Positions 45,129 through 55,046 are shown, counted from the first letter of the stretch. The stretch: 64,000 nt of DNA from JBEVJC01 sp040510375 (GCA_040510375.1 JBEVJC010000033.1:62001-126000), one strand, 5' to 3'. Notes: generated by a model not told the origin, from the sequence alone. Program-made: numbers and translations.

Positions 45129-46106
45129 ATGAAAGTCTCTACATTACTGTGTGTTTTCGTCCTGGTCGCGTCCATTTTATTAATGGGCTGCCATAAAACA
45201 AATACGCACCTGTTGCCCGGAAAAATAAAACGGGACGCAATTGCTTTATCCCCCAAGGTAACAGGAAGGATTCTTGAGGTGTATATAGAGGAAGGATTCG
45301 TGGCCATGCCGGGTGATACACTCGCAATGCTGGATGTACCCGAGGTGTCAGCAAAAATTGCTCAGGCAAGGGGTGCGGTAAAAACTTCTTCCGCCCAGCG
45401 ACTGCTGGCCGATAACGGTACCAGGCCAAACGATATAAAACAGATCCGTGCAAGATACCTGGCAAGCAAAGACCAGTATGAGTTTGCGGAAAAATCATAC
45501 AGTCGCGCCAACGCCATGTTTGAAGACAGCCTGCTGTCACCACAGGCACATGATGAAGTGCGTGCGAAATACCAAAGCGCCAAAGCCCAGATGGAAGCAG
45601 CGTCGGCTGCACTGGATGAAGCAGTAATCGGTACCCGTTATGAAACCAAACTGGAGACGGTAGGTCAGGTTGATCAGGCGTATGGCGCTTTACAGGAAGT
45701 AGAAGTGTCGTATTCGGAGCGTTATATTATTGCCACCAACTACATCACCATTGAAACTATCAATCTGCGTAAAGGGGAACTTGCGATTGCAGGTTACCCG
45801 GTGTTCAGCGGATATATTCCCAACAGTACCTGGTTCAGGTTTACCATTCCCGAAAGCCGGGTAGCCCTTTTCAAAAAAGGGGAACAGGTTACCGTCAATG
45901 TTCCCTACCTGAAAAAAACATACAAGGGTAAAATATTAAACCTTAAACAAATGCCAAGGTATGCGGATATCACCACCGCTTATCCTGATTATAGTATGGA
46001 TGATGCGGTATATGAAATCAGGATCGCTCCACTGGATGTAAAGGAAGTAGAAGGACTGCTATATAATTCAACCATCACCATCGATACAAAGAATGGCAAC
46101 TTATGA
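45129..46106 (+). CDS. HlyD-family membrane-fusion lipoprotein
   Basis: A 325-residue adaptor with a lipobox (LLMGC, C21). The lipoyl-like half motif IALSPKVTGRILEVYIEEGFVAMPGDTLAML is followed by a coiled-coil hairpin (about 70-190) and a beta-barrel domain. The adaptor links inner-membrane permeases to TolC. Its stop overlaps the next gene's start (ATGA at 46103), so translation is coupled. Confidence 0.88.
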   Translation: MKVSTLLCVFVLVASILLMGCHKTNTHLLPGKIKRDAIALSPKVTGRILEVYIEEGFVAMPGDTLAMLDVPEVSAKIAQARGAVKTSSAQRLLADNGTRPNDIKQIRARYLASKDQYEFAEKSYSRANAMFEDSLLSPQAHDEVRAKYQSAKAQMEAASAALDEAVIGTRYETKLETVGQVDQAYGALQEVEVSYSERYIIATNYITIETINLRKGELAIAGYPVFSGYIPNSTWFRFTIPESRVALFKKGEQVTVNVPYLKKTYKGKILNLKQMPRYADITTAYPDYSMDDAVYEIRIAPLDVKEVEGLLYNSTITIDTKNGNL

Positions 46107-47284
46107 AAGTGTTGGTTTACCTGGTAAAACGTGAATTGGCTGCATTCTGGCAGAACAAGATCCTGGTGATCGTGTTCCTCGTCATGCCAACCGTACTCGC
46201 AACCATTCTTGGATTTGTTTATTTCCAGGGCAGGGTGGAACGATTACCGATCATGGTGGTGGACGAAGATCATTCACCACTTAGTGCAACATTTGTGGAA
46301 ATGCTCTCCGACGATCATACCCTGCATGTAACAACCACCGGTTATTCTACAACAGATCTCGACCACCTGATGATCGAAAAAAAACTGGTGGCAATTGTAG
46401 TGATCCCTTACCGCTTTGAAGCAAACGTATCGGTGAACAGGCATCCGGAGGTAAACTGTTACCTCAACATGACGAATACCCTGACAGGAGGAGCGGCAGG
46501 CAGTGCAATTGGTATGGCTGCCGCCACCCTTAACGCGGGGATCCTGCTGACCACCCTTGAAAGAAAAGATATGCCTGTGTCTGCAGCAGAAAGCCGGTTT
46601 GAAGCCTTTCAGCATAATTTATTCCAGCAATACAATACCTCCAGTAACTATTTATATTATCTGTGGCCCGGGTTGATTTTTGCAATCCTGCACCAGGTGC
46701 TGCTACTGGCAACGGCCGGAAGTTTTTCCAGGGAGTTTGCCAATAACAGCTTTAATGCTGCAGGACTCTTCAGTTACACCCGGTCGCCCTTCAAACTCAT
46801 CCTTGTCAAAATTATTCCGTTCATTGGGCTGGCCAAGGTAACCTTTGCCGCCTATTTCATTCTGTCGGCGTTTTTTAAAATACCAGCCCCGGTTCATCCG
46901 GATGTATTATTTACCGCTTCATTGCTGATGTTGACCAGTGCTTCGTTGTTGGGTACCCTTTGCAGTATCACCTATCCGATGCCCTTGCACGCGTCGCAAA
47001 CATTGATGTCAATTGCTTCACCCGCATTTAGTCTTTCCGGATTTTCCTGGCCGGCAGATCAAATGCCGGTTGTGCTGAGGGCCATTGCTGATATTATTCC
47101 GTTAACACCTTTTTTGCGGATCCTCCGGCTTACCTGGTTGCAGGGTGCCAATATAGAACAGGTGATGCCGTTGGTTTATCACCAACTGATATTGGTTGCC
47201 GTGTATTTCCTGTTGACCTATATCGTATTAAGAAAAAAGATGAAGCTGGCATTAAAACCGCTTCCGCTCGTCCCGGCAACTTAA
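46103..47284 (+). CDS. ABC-2-type permease (1)
   Basis: A 393-residue inner-membrane protein of the ABC2_membrane_3 / YhhJ type: TM1 near residues 20-38, a large periplasmic domain (about 40-185; LPIMVVDEDHSPLSATFVEML), then five helices in the C-terminal half. It forms, with the next gene, a likely heterodimer. No nucleotide-binding subunit is encoded in the operon. Confidence 0.85.
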   Translation: MKVLVYLVKRELAAFWQNKILVIVFLVMPTVLATILGFVYFQGRVERLPIMVVDEDHSPLSATFVEMLSDDHTLHVTTTGYSTTDLDHLMIEKKLVAIVVIPYRFEANVSVNRHPEVNCYLNMTNTLTGGAAGSAIGMAAATLNAGILLTTLERKDMPVSAAESRFEAFQHNLFQQYNTSSNYLYYLWPGLIFAILHQVLLLATAGSFSREFANNSFNAAGLFSYTRSPFKLILVKIIPFIGLAKVTFAAYFILSAFFKIPAPVHPDVLFTASLLMLTSASLLGTLCSITYPMPLHASQTLMSIASPAFSLSGFSWPADQMPVVLRAIADIIPLTPFLRILRLTWLQGANIEQVMPLVYHQLILVAVYFLLTYIVLRKKMKLALKPLPLVPAT

Positions 47285-47297
47285 AAAAAAATAAAGG

Positions 47298-48440
47298 ATG
47301 GGAACCTATTTTCAATTGATCAGGCGCGAATTCAAACTCTTTACGGGTAATGAAATCCTGATGACCCTGTTTATCGGCGGTTCCGTTTTGTATTCCTTCC
47401 TTTACGGGGATATCTATACGTTCGGTAAAGTGACGGATCTGCCCATCGTTGTGGTTGACAAAGACCAGAGTCCGCTTAGTGCTACATTAAAAGATATGCT
47501 GGAAGATAACGAAACGCTGACCATAAAATATGTAACGGCCGAAAACGTGGATGTTCAGGACAAGTTTATCACGGAAGGGATCCAGGCAGCCGTGGTGATA
47601 CCCGATCAGTTTGAAGGCGATGTACTGGTAGGTCGGTGTCCTGAAGTGAATACATATGTCAATGATGCCAACCTGATTTCTTCGGGATACGCCAACCGCG
47701 CACTTACAGCTGTTGTAGGAACCCTCAATGCAGTCATGTCTGCAAAAACGGGGCGACCTCCGGCGGCATTCCAGGTCAATACTTTCCGTTTGTATAACCG
47801 CGCGTCGAACTACCAGACCTTTGTCTGGCCTTCGTTCCTGGGCATCATCCTTCAATCGGTGATCATGGTGGTAATAGCCCTGAGTTTTGCATCTGAAATG
47901 GAGGATCGTACCCTGCCTGACCTGGCAAGGATTTCTACCAATCCACTGGTGGTCACCTTCGGTAAACTATCCCTCTACTGGTTTATGGCCATACTTGCTG
48001 TGTGCGTGGACATCTCCTATTTTTTCCTGTTCAGGCAACGCTTTCCGTTACATGTGGCTGATTCCATGCTGGTAGTTGGATTATTCCTCGCTGCCCTGAC
48101 ATTCCAGGGAATGATTGCCGGCCTGTTGTTCAAATCAAAATTAAAAGTGATCCAGTTCATGATGATCCTGGTTATGCCGGCCTATATCTCGTCGGGATTC
48201 AGCTGGCCCTTCCAGTATGATAAATGGCCGGCACAGGTGTATGGCGTGCTGTTCCCGTTTATGCCCTTTATAAATGGATTCAGGGTTTTACTGATGGACA
48301 AGGGAACGCTGGCCGATATCCAGCAATACCTGGTACTCCAGGTGATCCAGCTGGTTTTATATAGCGTGACAGCAATTCTTATTCTACGGTATAAATTAAA
48401 ACATCAATCAGGTAAGCCCATTCCTGTGCAGGCAGTTTAA
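47298..48440 (+). CDS. ABC-2-type permease (2)
   Basis: A 380-residue protein paralogous to the preceding permease: the same LPIVVVDKDQSPLSATLKDML motif in the periplasmic domain and six predicted helices, with a basic C-terminus. It starts 13 bases after permease 1. The operon of TolC, HlyD and two permeases recalls YhiI-RbbA-YhhJ of enterobacteria but without the RbbA ATPase. Exported substrate unknown. Confidence 0.85.
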   Translation: MGTYFQLIRREFKLFTGNEILMTLFIGGSVLYSFLYGDIYTFGKVTDLPIVVVDKDQSPLSATLKDMLEDNETLTIKYVTAENVDVQDKFITEGIQAAVVIPDQFEGDVLVGRCPEVNTYVNDANLISSGYANRALTAVVGTLNAVMSAKTGRPPAAFQVNTFRLYNRASNYQTFVWPSFLGIILQSVIMVVIALSFASEMEDRTLPDLARISTNPLVVTFGKLSLYWFMAILAVCVDISYFFLFRQRFPLHVADSMLVVGLFLAALTFQGMIAGLLFKSKLKVIQFMMILVMPAYISSGFSWPFQYDKWPAQVYGVLFPFMPFINGFRVLLMDKGTLADIQQYLVLQVIQLVLYSVTAILILRYKLKHQSGKPIPVQAV

Positions 48441-48500
48441 CAAGGTGCTTTAATAAGATCCAGTCCGGAGATCCTGTTGAAGCCAGCATAAAATATAGTT

Positions 48501-48803
48501 ATGGCAAACAAAACGTCTCCCCATATTTTAGGTACGTCAGCCAGTTTTCTGGGATTTTGCCTGATCATTATTACGTCGCTTCATATTTCTGAAAAAAGCG
48601 ACAGTACAAAGATTGACGAATTTACTGCACTGATCTCGCTGCTGCTGACATTTTCCAGCATCTTTTCATTTATCTCTATGCGAACGCGCAACCAGCGCAG
48701 GGAGGACCGGTTTGAATGGTGGGCGGAACTTATGTTTTTCCTTGCCCTTGCCGGTAATGCAGCAATCATCCTTTATATACTGGTTTTCCTGTTGTTAAAA
48801 TGA
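48501..48803 (+). CDS. Small two-helix membrane protein of unknown function
   Basis: A 100-residue protein with hydrophobic helices at about residues 11-27 and 76-98, and a third weaker one around 42-60 (FTALISLLLTFSSIFSFISM), separated by a charged stretch (RTRNQRREDRFEWW). It follows the permease by 60 bases and may be transcribed with it. I do not recognise a family. Confidence 0.6.
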   Translation: MANKTSPHILGTSASFLGFCLIIITSLHISEKSDSTKIDEFTALISLLLTFSSIFSFISMRTRNQRREDRFEWWAELMFFLALAGNAAIILYILVFLLLK

Positions 48804-48829
48804 CATAACACATGAATTGAACCGGGCGA

Positions 48830-48838
48830 TAGTTTTTG
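48830..48838 (+). promoter_or_regulatory. Candidate -7 box of the mdc operon
   Basis: TAGTTTTTG (followed by CC) resembles TAnnTTTG with one extra T and lies about 100 bases before mdcH. The surrounding 14 bases, CGATAGTTTTTGCC, recur exactly at 57064-57077. No good -33 TTG is seen at standard spacing. Confidence 0.35.
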
Positions 48839-48939
48839 CCATCTCAACGATTACCCGTCCCGGATGGACCCGAAATGTAAGTGCTTTACAGCAAGTTGAA
48901 GAAGTAATGAACCGGCCCGGTGATGGTATAAAATAAATT

Positions 48940-49881
48940 ATGAAAACGGTGTTTCTATTTCCTGGTCAGGGATCACAAAAGGTAGGGATGCTGCATAAGA
49001 TGTGGGCAGGCGATCCGGTTGTAAAAAAGGTTTTTGCGGAGGCAGAACAAATTTTGGAGATGCCGGTGTATAGTCTTGATACTGCCGGGAAGCTGGCTTC
49101 CACTGCATACGTGCAGGTTTGCCTGCTGATTGCGGGAGTGGTTTCCGCCCGGCGATTGGCGGCACAGGGAGTGCAGGCAGATTTTGTTGCCGGTCATTCA
49201 ATAGGCGCCTTTGCGGCGGCCGTAGTCAGTGGTGTTCTTTCTTTTAAACAGGCCTTACCGCTGGTGTATGCCAGGGGAATGCTGATGCAGCAGGCATATC
49301 CGGAAGGATATGGAATGGCGGCACTGGTGGGGTTGACCGCAGCAAGGGTACAGTTATATATTAACGAACATAATAAAACACATAGCGCTATTTACCTGGC
49401 AAATAACAACACAGAAGATCAGCAGGTTATTGCGGGCAGGATTGACAGTATGCAGGTATTTATCGATTCATTGGGGTCTGCCTGGCTCACGAAGGCAAAG
49501 ATCCTCGACCTGTCAGTGCCTTCACATTGTGAGCTCCTGAATAGTGTTGCAGCGGATCTCAAGGAACGATTATCTGTGATTGAATTGAATGAACCAATAA
49601 TACCAACCGCATCGAATCATACCGGCCGGTTATTGAGAACAGCAGAAACAGTCAGGACGGACTTGTGGATGGGCGTGGCAAATACTGTCAAATGGTACGA
49701 TGCTACGGGGTTGCTTTACGAACTGGGTGCAAGGGTTTTTATTGAAATGGAACCATCGGGTGTACTGATTAAAATGACCGGGTCTTCCTTACCAGATGCA
49801 AAAGTAATACCCATGGAAAATAACCGCGCAGATACGGTTGCCTGGTTATGGAACAGTTACAGGGCTGATGTGGTTGAATAA
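48940..49881 (+). CDS. mdcH: MdcH, malonyl-CoA:ACP transacylase of malonate decarboxylase
   Basis: A 313-residue acyltransferase of the FabD fold: FPGQGSQKVGM at the N-terminus and the nucleophile S87 in GHSIGAFAA. The LASTAYVQVCLLIAGVVSA segment and the position in an mdc operon identify it as MdcH, which loads malonate onto the 2'-(5''-triphosphoribosyl)-dephospho-CoA group of the MdcC carrier protein. It is the first gene of the operon, an unusual position, since mdcH is normally near the 3' end. Confidence 0.9.
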   Translation: MKTVFLFPGQGSQKVGMLHKMWAGDPVVKKVFAEAEQILEMPVYSLDTAGKLASTAYVQVCLLIAGVVSARRLAAQGVQADFVAGHSIGAFAAAVVSGVLSFKQALPLVYARGMLMQQAYPEGYGMAALVGLTAARVQLYINEHNKTHSAIYLANNNTEDQQVIAGRIDSMQVFIDSLGSAWLTKAKILDLSVPSHCELLNSVAADLKERLSVIELNEPIIPTASNHTGRLLRTAETVRTDLWMGVANTVKWYDATGLLYELGARVFIEMEPSGVLIKMTGSSLPDAKVIPMENNRADTVAWLWNSYRADVVE

Positions 49882-49908
49882 CAAAATAATTATTAAAAGG
49901 AAGCACAG

Positions 49909-51546
49909 ATGTCTACGATCTCATGGACAACGAAACGTGAAGGAAAGGCCGGAAGAATCCGGAGTCTTGCCCATCTGGCAGACGGTGTTGTGCTGAAACA
50001 GGAGAACCTGGTGGAGGCAATGGAGAGTTTATTACGACCAGGCGACCGGGTGGTTTTGGAAGGTGATAACCAGAAACAGGCATCGTTCCTTTCCAAAGCA
50101 TTGACACAGCTTGATCCATCAAAGGTGAACAAGCTTCATATGGTCATCTCCAGTATCTCCCGGGCCGAACATCTTGATATTTTTGAAAAGGGAATTGCAG
50201 AGCTGATTGATTTTTCTTTTGCAGGACCACAAAGCCTGCGGGTTTCGCAAATGCTGGAAGACGGGATCCTGAAAATCGGCGGCGTCCATACGTACCTCGA
50301 ATTGTACGGCCGGCTCTTTATTGACCTGATCCCGAATGTGGCGCTGGTGGCTGCAGAGAAGGCCGACCGGCATGGTAACCTTTATACAGGACCTAATACC
50401 GAAGACACTCCGGCGATTGTTGAAGCAACAGCATTTAAGGACGGGATTGTGATTGTTCAGGTGAACCAGATTGTAGATGAATTACCAAGGATCGATATCC
50501 CCGCTTCATGGATTGATTTTGTAGTAGAGACGAGTGAACCGTATCAGCTGGAACCCCTGTTTACCCGTGATCCCAAACTGATTTCGGAATTACAAATCCT
50601 GATTGCCATGCTGACCATCCGCGGTGTGTATGAAAAACATGGCGTGAGATCGCTCAATCACGGGATTGGGTTTAACACTGCCGCCATTGAATTATTACTT
50701 CCTACCTATGGTGAAAAACTGGGACTGAAAGGAAAGATTGCAACCAACTGGGTGTTGAATCCCCATCCCACACTTATTCCTGCCATTGAGAGTGGTTGGG
50801 TTGAAACCGTTCATTGTTTTGGTGGGGAGGTGGGTATGGAACAGTATGTAGCTGCGCGGCCTGATGTGTTTTTTACAGGAAAGGACGGAACGCTACGGTC
50901 CAACCGGGCCTTTGCACAGGTAGCGGGTCAGTATGCCGTTGATATGTTTGTGGGATCCACGTTACAGATCGACGAGAAGGCCAATTCTTCAACAGTTGTT
51001 TCAGGCCGGCTGGCAGGCTTTGGTGGTGCACCGAATATGGGTCACGATCCACATGGCAGGAGACACTCTTCCGCAGCATGGCTGGATCTGATGACTTCCA
51101 AAGACCCGCTGGCAAAGGGTCGCAAGCTGGTAGTACAAACTGTTGAAACATTTGGAAGCGGACAAACACCTGTATTTGTGGAATCGCTTGATGCAATAGA
51201 GGTAGGTAAAAAAGCAGGACTGGCCACAGCACCTGTAATGATTTATGGTGATGACGTTTCACATGTGGTAACCGAAGAGGGTGTTGCCTACGTTTATAAG
51301 GCCCAGGGTGAAGAGGAAAGAAAACAGGCACTTGCTGCAGTGGCCGGAGTTACTCCGGTAGGAAGGAAATCAACAGCAGAAAATATCAGGTCATTGCGTG
51401 AACGCGGGATCGTAGCATTCCCCGAAGACCTTGGTGTGCAACGAACGGAAGCAAGACGGTCATTACTGGCAGCTAAAAATATCCAGGACCTGGTGGAATG
51501 GTCGGGTGATTTATACAACCCGCCCGCAAAATTTAAAAACTGGTGA
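49909..51546 (+). CDS. mdcA: MdcA, malonate decarboxylase alpha subunit (acetyl-S-ACP:malonate transferase)
   Basis: A 545-residue protein of the CoA-transferase fold, the usual size for MdcA. SWTTKREGKAGRI opens the protein, and ALVAAEKADRHGNLYTGPNTEDTPAIVEATAFKDGIVIVQ and VNQIVDELPRIDIP are typical blocks. The HSIS-independent glycine-rich segment FGGAPNMGHDPHGRRHSS is conserved in the family. It swaps malonate for acetate on the carrier protein thioester. It lies 27 bases after mdcH and 29 before mdcB. Confidence 0.95.
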   Translation: MSTISWTTKREGKAGRIRSLAHLADGVVLKQENLVEAMESLLRPGDRVVLEGDNQKQASFLSKALTQLDPSKVNKLHMVISSISRAEHLDIFEKGIAELIDFSFAGPQSLRVSQMLEDGILKIGGVHTYLELYGRLFIDLIPNVALVAAEKADRHGNLYTGPNTEDTPAIVEATAFKDGIVIVQVNQIVDELPRIDIPASWIDFVVETSEPYQLEPLFTRDPKLISELQILIAMLTIRGVYEKHGVRSLNHGIGFNTAAIELLLPTYGEKLGLKGKIATNWVLNPHPTLIPAIESGWVETVHCFGGEVGMEQYVAARPDVFFTGKDGTLRSNRAFAQVAGQYAVDMFVGSTLQIDEKANSSTVVSGRLAGFGGAPNMGHDPHGRRHSSAAWLDLMTSKDPLAKGRKLVVQTVETFGSGQTPVFVESLDAIEVGKKAGLATAPVMIYGDDVSHVVTEEGVAYVYKAQGEEERKQALAAVAGVTPVGRKSTAENIRSLRERGIVAFPEDLGVQRTEARRSLLAAKNIQDLVEWSGDLYNPPAKFKNW

Positions 51547-51575
51547 TTTTTTATTTCTGATTAAAAATTGCCAAT

Positions 51576-52442
51576 ATGATATACGGTAAAGTAGCAATGG
51601 TGGAAAAGACAGCTCAGAAGATTGCGTTGTTCGCAGTGGAAGCATTACTGGAGGAATTGCACCTTACACCTAAACCAGGACTGGTTGACAGGCTGGACAA
51701 TGGAAGTCACGGTGATATTAACCTGGAAACAATGGAAGCTTCGGCCTATACCCTGCATGAATGTTTTTATGAGATAGCAGTAGCCGCAGCCTGTAAACAA
51801 CCTTCACAGCAACTAAGGGAACAGATGGCGGCAATAGGACGTTATGGAGAACAGAAGATGTTTAAAGTTGCGGGTAACTGTAATACGCACAAAGGTGCAA
51901 TATGGGCGTTGGGATTACTGACGGGTGCAGCCTCACTCTTACTCACGCAGCCACGTTCCGTTGTGGTAAAACGTGGTGACTTCCTTACCACAGCCGGGCG
52001 GATTGCGGCATATGAAGACCGTCACGTGGAATGGAAGAGTACCCATGGAAGTAAAGTGCGGCAACGTTACAAGGTGCGCACAGCGCGGGAAGAGGCGATG
52101 GAATGTTTTCCGGTTTTACAGTATACCGCGTTGCCAGCCTGGGACCGGTACGACCAGGAGCCCGAGAATATCCGCAGGCTAAATGTTCTCATTGCGCTGA
52201 TGTCGGTAGTGGACGATACCTGTATTCTTCACCGTACGGATATGGAAGTGTTACGGGAGGTACAGGAACAATCGTACAATATTATAAGATCAGGAGGGCT
52301 CGGTGTTTACGAAAACTGGCAATTGTTTGCGGCGCTGGATATATATGTTACTGATCAATGGGTATCACCCGGTGGCAGTGCGGACCTGCTGGCGGCGACC
52401 ATTTTTCTCCAGAAGATAATACAACACTATAATATAAAATAA
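51576..52442 (+). CDS. mdcB: MdcB, triphosphoribosyl-dephospho-CoA synthase
   Basis: A 288-residue enzyme of the CitG/MdcB family (ATG at 51597 is an alternative start). The signature LTPKPGLVDRLDNGSHGDINLETMEAS and NTHKGAIWALGLLTGAA is present; later SVVDDTCILHRTD and GGSADLLAATIF are also family blocks. It makes 2'-(5''-triphosphoribosyl)-3'-dephospho-CoA from ATP and dephospho-CoA, the precursor of the MdcC prosthetic group, which MdcG then attaches. Confidence 0.93.
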   Translation: MIYGKVAMVEKTAQKIALFAVEALLEELHLTPKPGLVDRLDNGSHGDINLETMEASAYTLHECFYEIAVAAACKQPSQQLREQMAAIGRYGEQKMFKVAGNCNTHKGAIWALGLLTGAASLLLTQPRSVVVKRGDFLTTAGRIAAYEDRHVEWKSTHGSKVRQRYKVRTAREEAMECFPVLQYTALPAWDRYDQEPENIRRLNVLIALMSVVDDTCILHRTDMEVLREVQEQSYNIIRSGGLGVYENWQLFAALDIYVTDQWVSPGGSADLLAATIFLQKIIQHYNIK

Positions 52443-52443
52443 T

Positions 52444-52740
52444 ATGGAAGATTTTTCCTTTACCTATCCTGCCGGAAGAAAAGTTAAACAACGTGCCCAT
52501 ATCGGAGTGGTTGGTTCGGGGGATATGGAGATCCTGCTGGAGCCTGGGAACAATAACCAGACAGAATTTATTGTCCGCACAGCATCGGATGGTTTCCGGT
52601 TGTTGTGGAAGGCGGTGTTCGATCGTTTTGTTGTTACCAATAATATTGATGCAGTGATTGCCATCAACGATTTTGGTTCCACACCCGGTGTGGTTGGTTT
52701 ACGTCTGGCACAGGCGATTGAGATCGCTGATCCTAAATAA
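52444..52740 (+). CDS. mdcC: MdcC, malonate decarboxylase acyl-carrier (delta) subunit
   Basis: A 98-residue carrier protein. The prosthetic-group attachment serine is S25 in HIGVVGSGDMEILLEP, the same residue number as the modified serine of Klebsiella MdcC. The C-terminal DAVIAINDFGSTPGVVGLRLAQAIE is conserved. It starts 1 base after the mdcB stop, so translation is probably coupled. Confidence 0.95.
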   Translation: MEDFSFTYPAGRKVKQRAHIGVVGSGDMEILLEPGNNNQTEFIVRTASDGFRLLWKAVFDRFVVTNNIDAVIAINDFGSTPGVVGLRLAQAIEIADPK

Positions 52741-52746
52741 ATAACT

Positions 52747-54396
52747 ATGCGCACAAGTTTTATCGAATTAAAGGGAAGGGAGCGTGCACAGGTATTACTG
52801 GATGAGAATAGTTTTGAGGAGTTGCTGGGTCCTTTTGATAAACTGGAATCTCCACATCTTGTTCCCCAGGGTATTGTTCCCGAGAGTGATGACGGGTTGA
52901 TCATAACACGTGGCCTGTTCAATAATATACCTGCAGTAATACTTTCCATGGAAGGGGCCTTCCAGGGGGGCGGAATCGGCGAAGTAAACGGGACTAAAAT
53001 CGCCGCATCACTTGAACATGTACTCGCCGAAAATAAAGCCGGCAAAAAGCGGATACCAATTATTGTTTTTGATACCGGCGGTGTCCGGTTGCAGGAAGCA
53101 AACTATGGACTGCTGATCATTTCAGAAATACATTCAGCCATTGTGGAGTTGCGTAATTATGTTCCGGTGATAGGCCTGATCCCCGGAAATGTGGGATGTT
53201 TCGGTGGAATGTCCATTACTGCTGCCCTGTGTTCCGATCTGATCATGACAAATGTGGCCAGGTTTGGAATGAATGGTCCGGAGGTAATAGAACAGGAAGC
53301 AGGAGTGGAAGAGTTCAATTCAAAAGACAGGAAACTGATCTGGGATACAATCGGTGGTATCACCCGATTTGAAACCGGACTGGCAGACCAGCTGGTGCCT
53401 GATGATATAACCGCTTTTAAAACCGCAATCGGAAATGCCATAAACAAAGTACCTGCAATTCCACGCACGCGTCAGATTGATCGGTTCCTCTCCTTAATCA
53501 ATCAGTTGGATCCAATGGTAAAAAATAAAAAGGATACCATGATTGCGCTATTGGGGAATCCGATCGTTAAAATGCCGGAAATCAAAGATGCGAAAACGGC
53601 CAGCCGTGGCCGCACCTGGTTTGAATCCCTTACCGTAAATGCTCCATCCATCAGCGATTTTCCCGGTGTGCTGGTAGCGGATATAAATTTTGGCGGACTT
53701 GCCACACGTTTTCTCGCTGTTGTTCCCAATTCATCCAACAACTATCCGCGTAGCAGGAAGGGGGAAGTGGGATTACAGGAAGGATGGACACTCGCAAAAT
53801 ATATCTGGCAGGCCATCAACGAGGATAAGGATAAACCGGTAAAACGGAATCTTGTCGCGGTGATTGATGTACCCAGCCAGGCCTACGGGTATAATGAAGA
53901 ACTGGCAGGTGTCCAGTTTGCCTGTGCTGCGAGCACCGATGCATACGCCAGTGCAAGGCTGGCGGGTCACGCAGTAACAGGGGTCATCGTTGGTAATGCT
54001 ATCTCTGGTGGATTCCTGGCTCATGGATTACAATCCTGCCGGCTCATTGCGTTGAACGATAAGGATGTCAATGTACAGGCAATGTCGAAACAATCTGCCG
54101 CAAGGATTACCAAACGAACGATTGCCGAACTGGAAGAGGCAATTAAAAAAGTACCTGCAATGGCTTATGATATCAATAATTATTATACGCTTGGCGCACT
54201 CGACGAACTGATCGATGTGGTTGATGCGGATGAACCGGTTGCTGAAGACATAAAAAAAGTTACGGATGAACTGATCAGGGCAATCAATGCGAATGATGGC
54301 ACCCTGACACACCGTTTAAAAACCAAACCAGCCGTAACAGAAGGAAGGGTAACATCGATCCTTGTAAGAAACAAACTTGATCAGCAATGGAGTTAA
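52747..54396 (+). CDS. mdcDE: Fused malonate decarboxylase beta-gamma subunits (MdcD-MdcE)
   Basis: A 549-residue fusion. The N-terminal half (about 1-270) is MdcD-like: SFIELKGRERAQVLLDENSF, FQGGGIGEVNGTKIAA, VIGLIPGNVGCFGGMSI. The C-terminal half (about 285-549) is MdcE-like: SRGRTWFESLTVNAP, VLVADINFGG, GFLAHGLQSCRLIALND. Klebsiella and Pseudomonas encode these as two separate subunits of 270-280 and about 260 residues. The enzyme decarboxylates malonyl-S-ACP to acetyl-S-ACP without biotin. It overlaps mdcG by 10 bases. Confidence 0.93.
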   Translation: MRTSFIELKGRERAQVLLDENSFEELLGPFDKLESPHLVPQGIVPESDDGLIITRGLFNNIPAVILSMEGAFQGGGIGEVNGTKIAASLEHVLAENKAGKKRIPIIVFDTGGVRLQEANYGLLIISEIHSAIVELRNYVPVIGLIPGNVGCFGGMSITAALCSDLIMTNVARFGMNGPEVIEQEAGVEEFNSKDRKLIWDTIGGITRFETGLADQLVPDDITAFKTAIGNAINKVPAIPRTRQIDRFLSLINQLDPMVKNKKDTMIALLGNPIVKMPEIKDAKTASRGRTWFESLTVNAPSISDFPGVLVADINFGGLATRFLAVVPNSSNNYPRSRKGEVGLQEGWTLAKYIWQAINEDKDKPVKRNLVAVIDVPSQAYGYNEELAGVQFACAASTDAYASARLAGHAVTGVIVGNAISGGFLAHGLQSCRLIALNDKDVNVQAMSKQSAARITKRTIAELEEAIKKVPAMAYDINNYYTLGALDELIDVVDADEPVAEDIKKVTDELIRAINANDGTLTHRLKTKPAVTEGRVTSILVRNKLDQQWS

Positions 54397-55013
54397 AACC
54401 ACATTACCTGGTACGTGTCCGCGGAGCGGTAGGACTGGGAACACATCGCCCGATTCCACCATGGGTGATCGCGTCGCTGGAATATGCACCATTCCTCGTG
54501 ATTCGCAGGGCAGAGAATGAAGATGGATATGTTCCGGTAGGGGTACGGGGTGGCAACAGGGGGCAACGTTTTGCTGCATGGTTATCACCCGGCAAAGCTG
54601 TTGAAGTGATCACACCGTATTCATTGGTGGATCCGGTCAACTGGAAATCCAGGGTTGCTGAATCCAATCCGGCCATCCGGACACTTCATGCGGTTACACC
54701 AATGATGCGGGATAAGGGTTGGGACTGGGGACCTACAGGCAGCGCGGGTTTTGAGCTGGCTACAGGTGTAAGTACCCTGCGTGATGAAAGTGATCTTGAC
54801 CTGGTGGTTGACCTGCCCGACAAACTGAGCATACGCTCCGCAAGGTCACTGATGAAGGACCTTGAAAAAATTGCGCTGGTACAACTGGATATTCAAATGA
54901 ACACGCCGGCTGGCGCGGTATCAATGAAAGAATACACCAGGTCGGGCGATGTACTGATAAAAACAAGGACCGGTCCCCTTTTAAAAAGGGCGGGTTCTTT
55001 ATGGTCCTGTTAA
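54387..55013 (+). CDS. mdcG: MdcG, phosphoribosyl-dephospho-CoA transferase
   Basis: A 208-residue nucleotidyltransferase-like enzyme that transfers the prosthetic group made by MdcB to MdcC. The HYLVRVRGAVGLGTHRPIPPWV opening and the GDWGPTGSAGFELATG-like block (here WDWGPTGSAGFELATGVSTL, about residues 115-135), then ESDLDLVVDLP with the catalytic aspartates, are typical. Its start overlaps the end of mdcDE. Thirty-three bases separate it from a porin gene. Confidence 0.92.
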   Translation: MELKPHYLVRVRGAVGLGTHRPIPPWVIASLEYAPFLVIRRAENEDGYVPVGVRGGNRGQRFAAWLSPGKAVEVITPYSLVDPVNWKSRVAESNPAIRTLHAVTPMMRDKGWDWGPTGSAGFELATGVSTLRDESDLDLVVDLPDKLSIRSARSLMKDLEKIALVQLDIQMNTPAGAVSMKEYTRSGDVLIKTRTGPLLKRAGSLWSC

Positions 55014-55046
55014 CTGTCATTTTTTTTCACAGAAAATTTATATATT

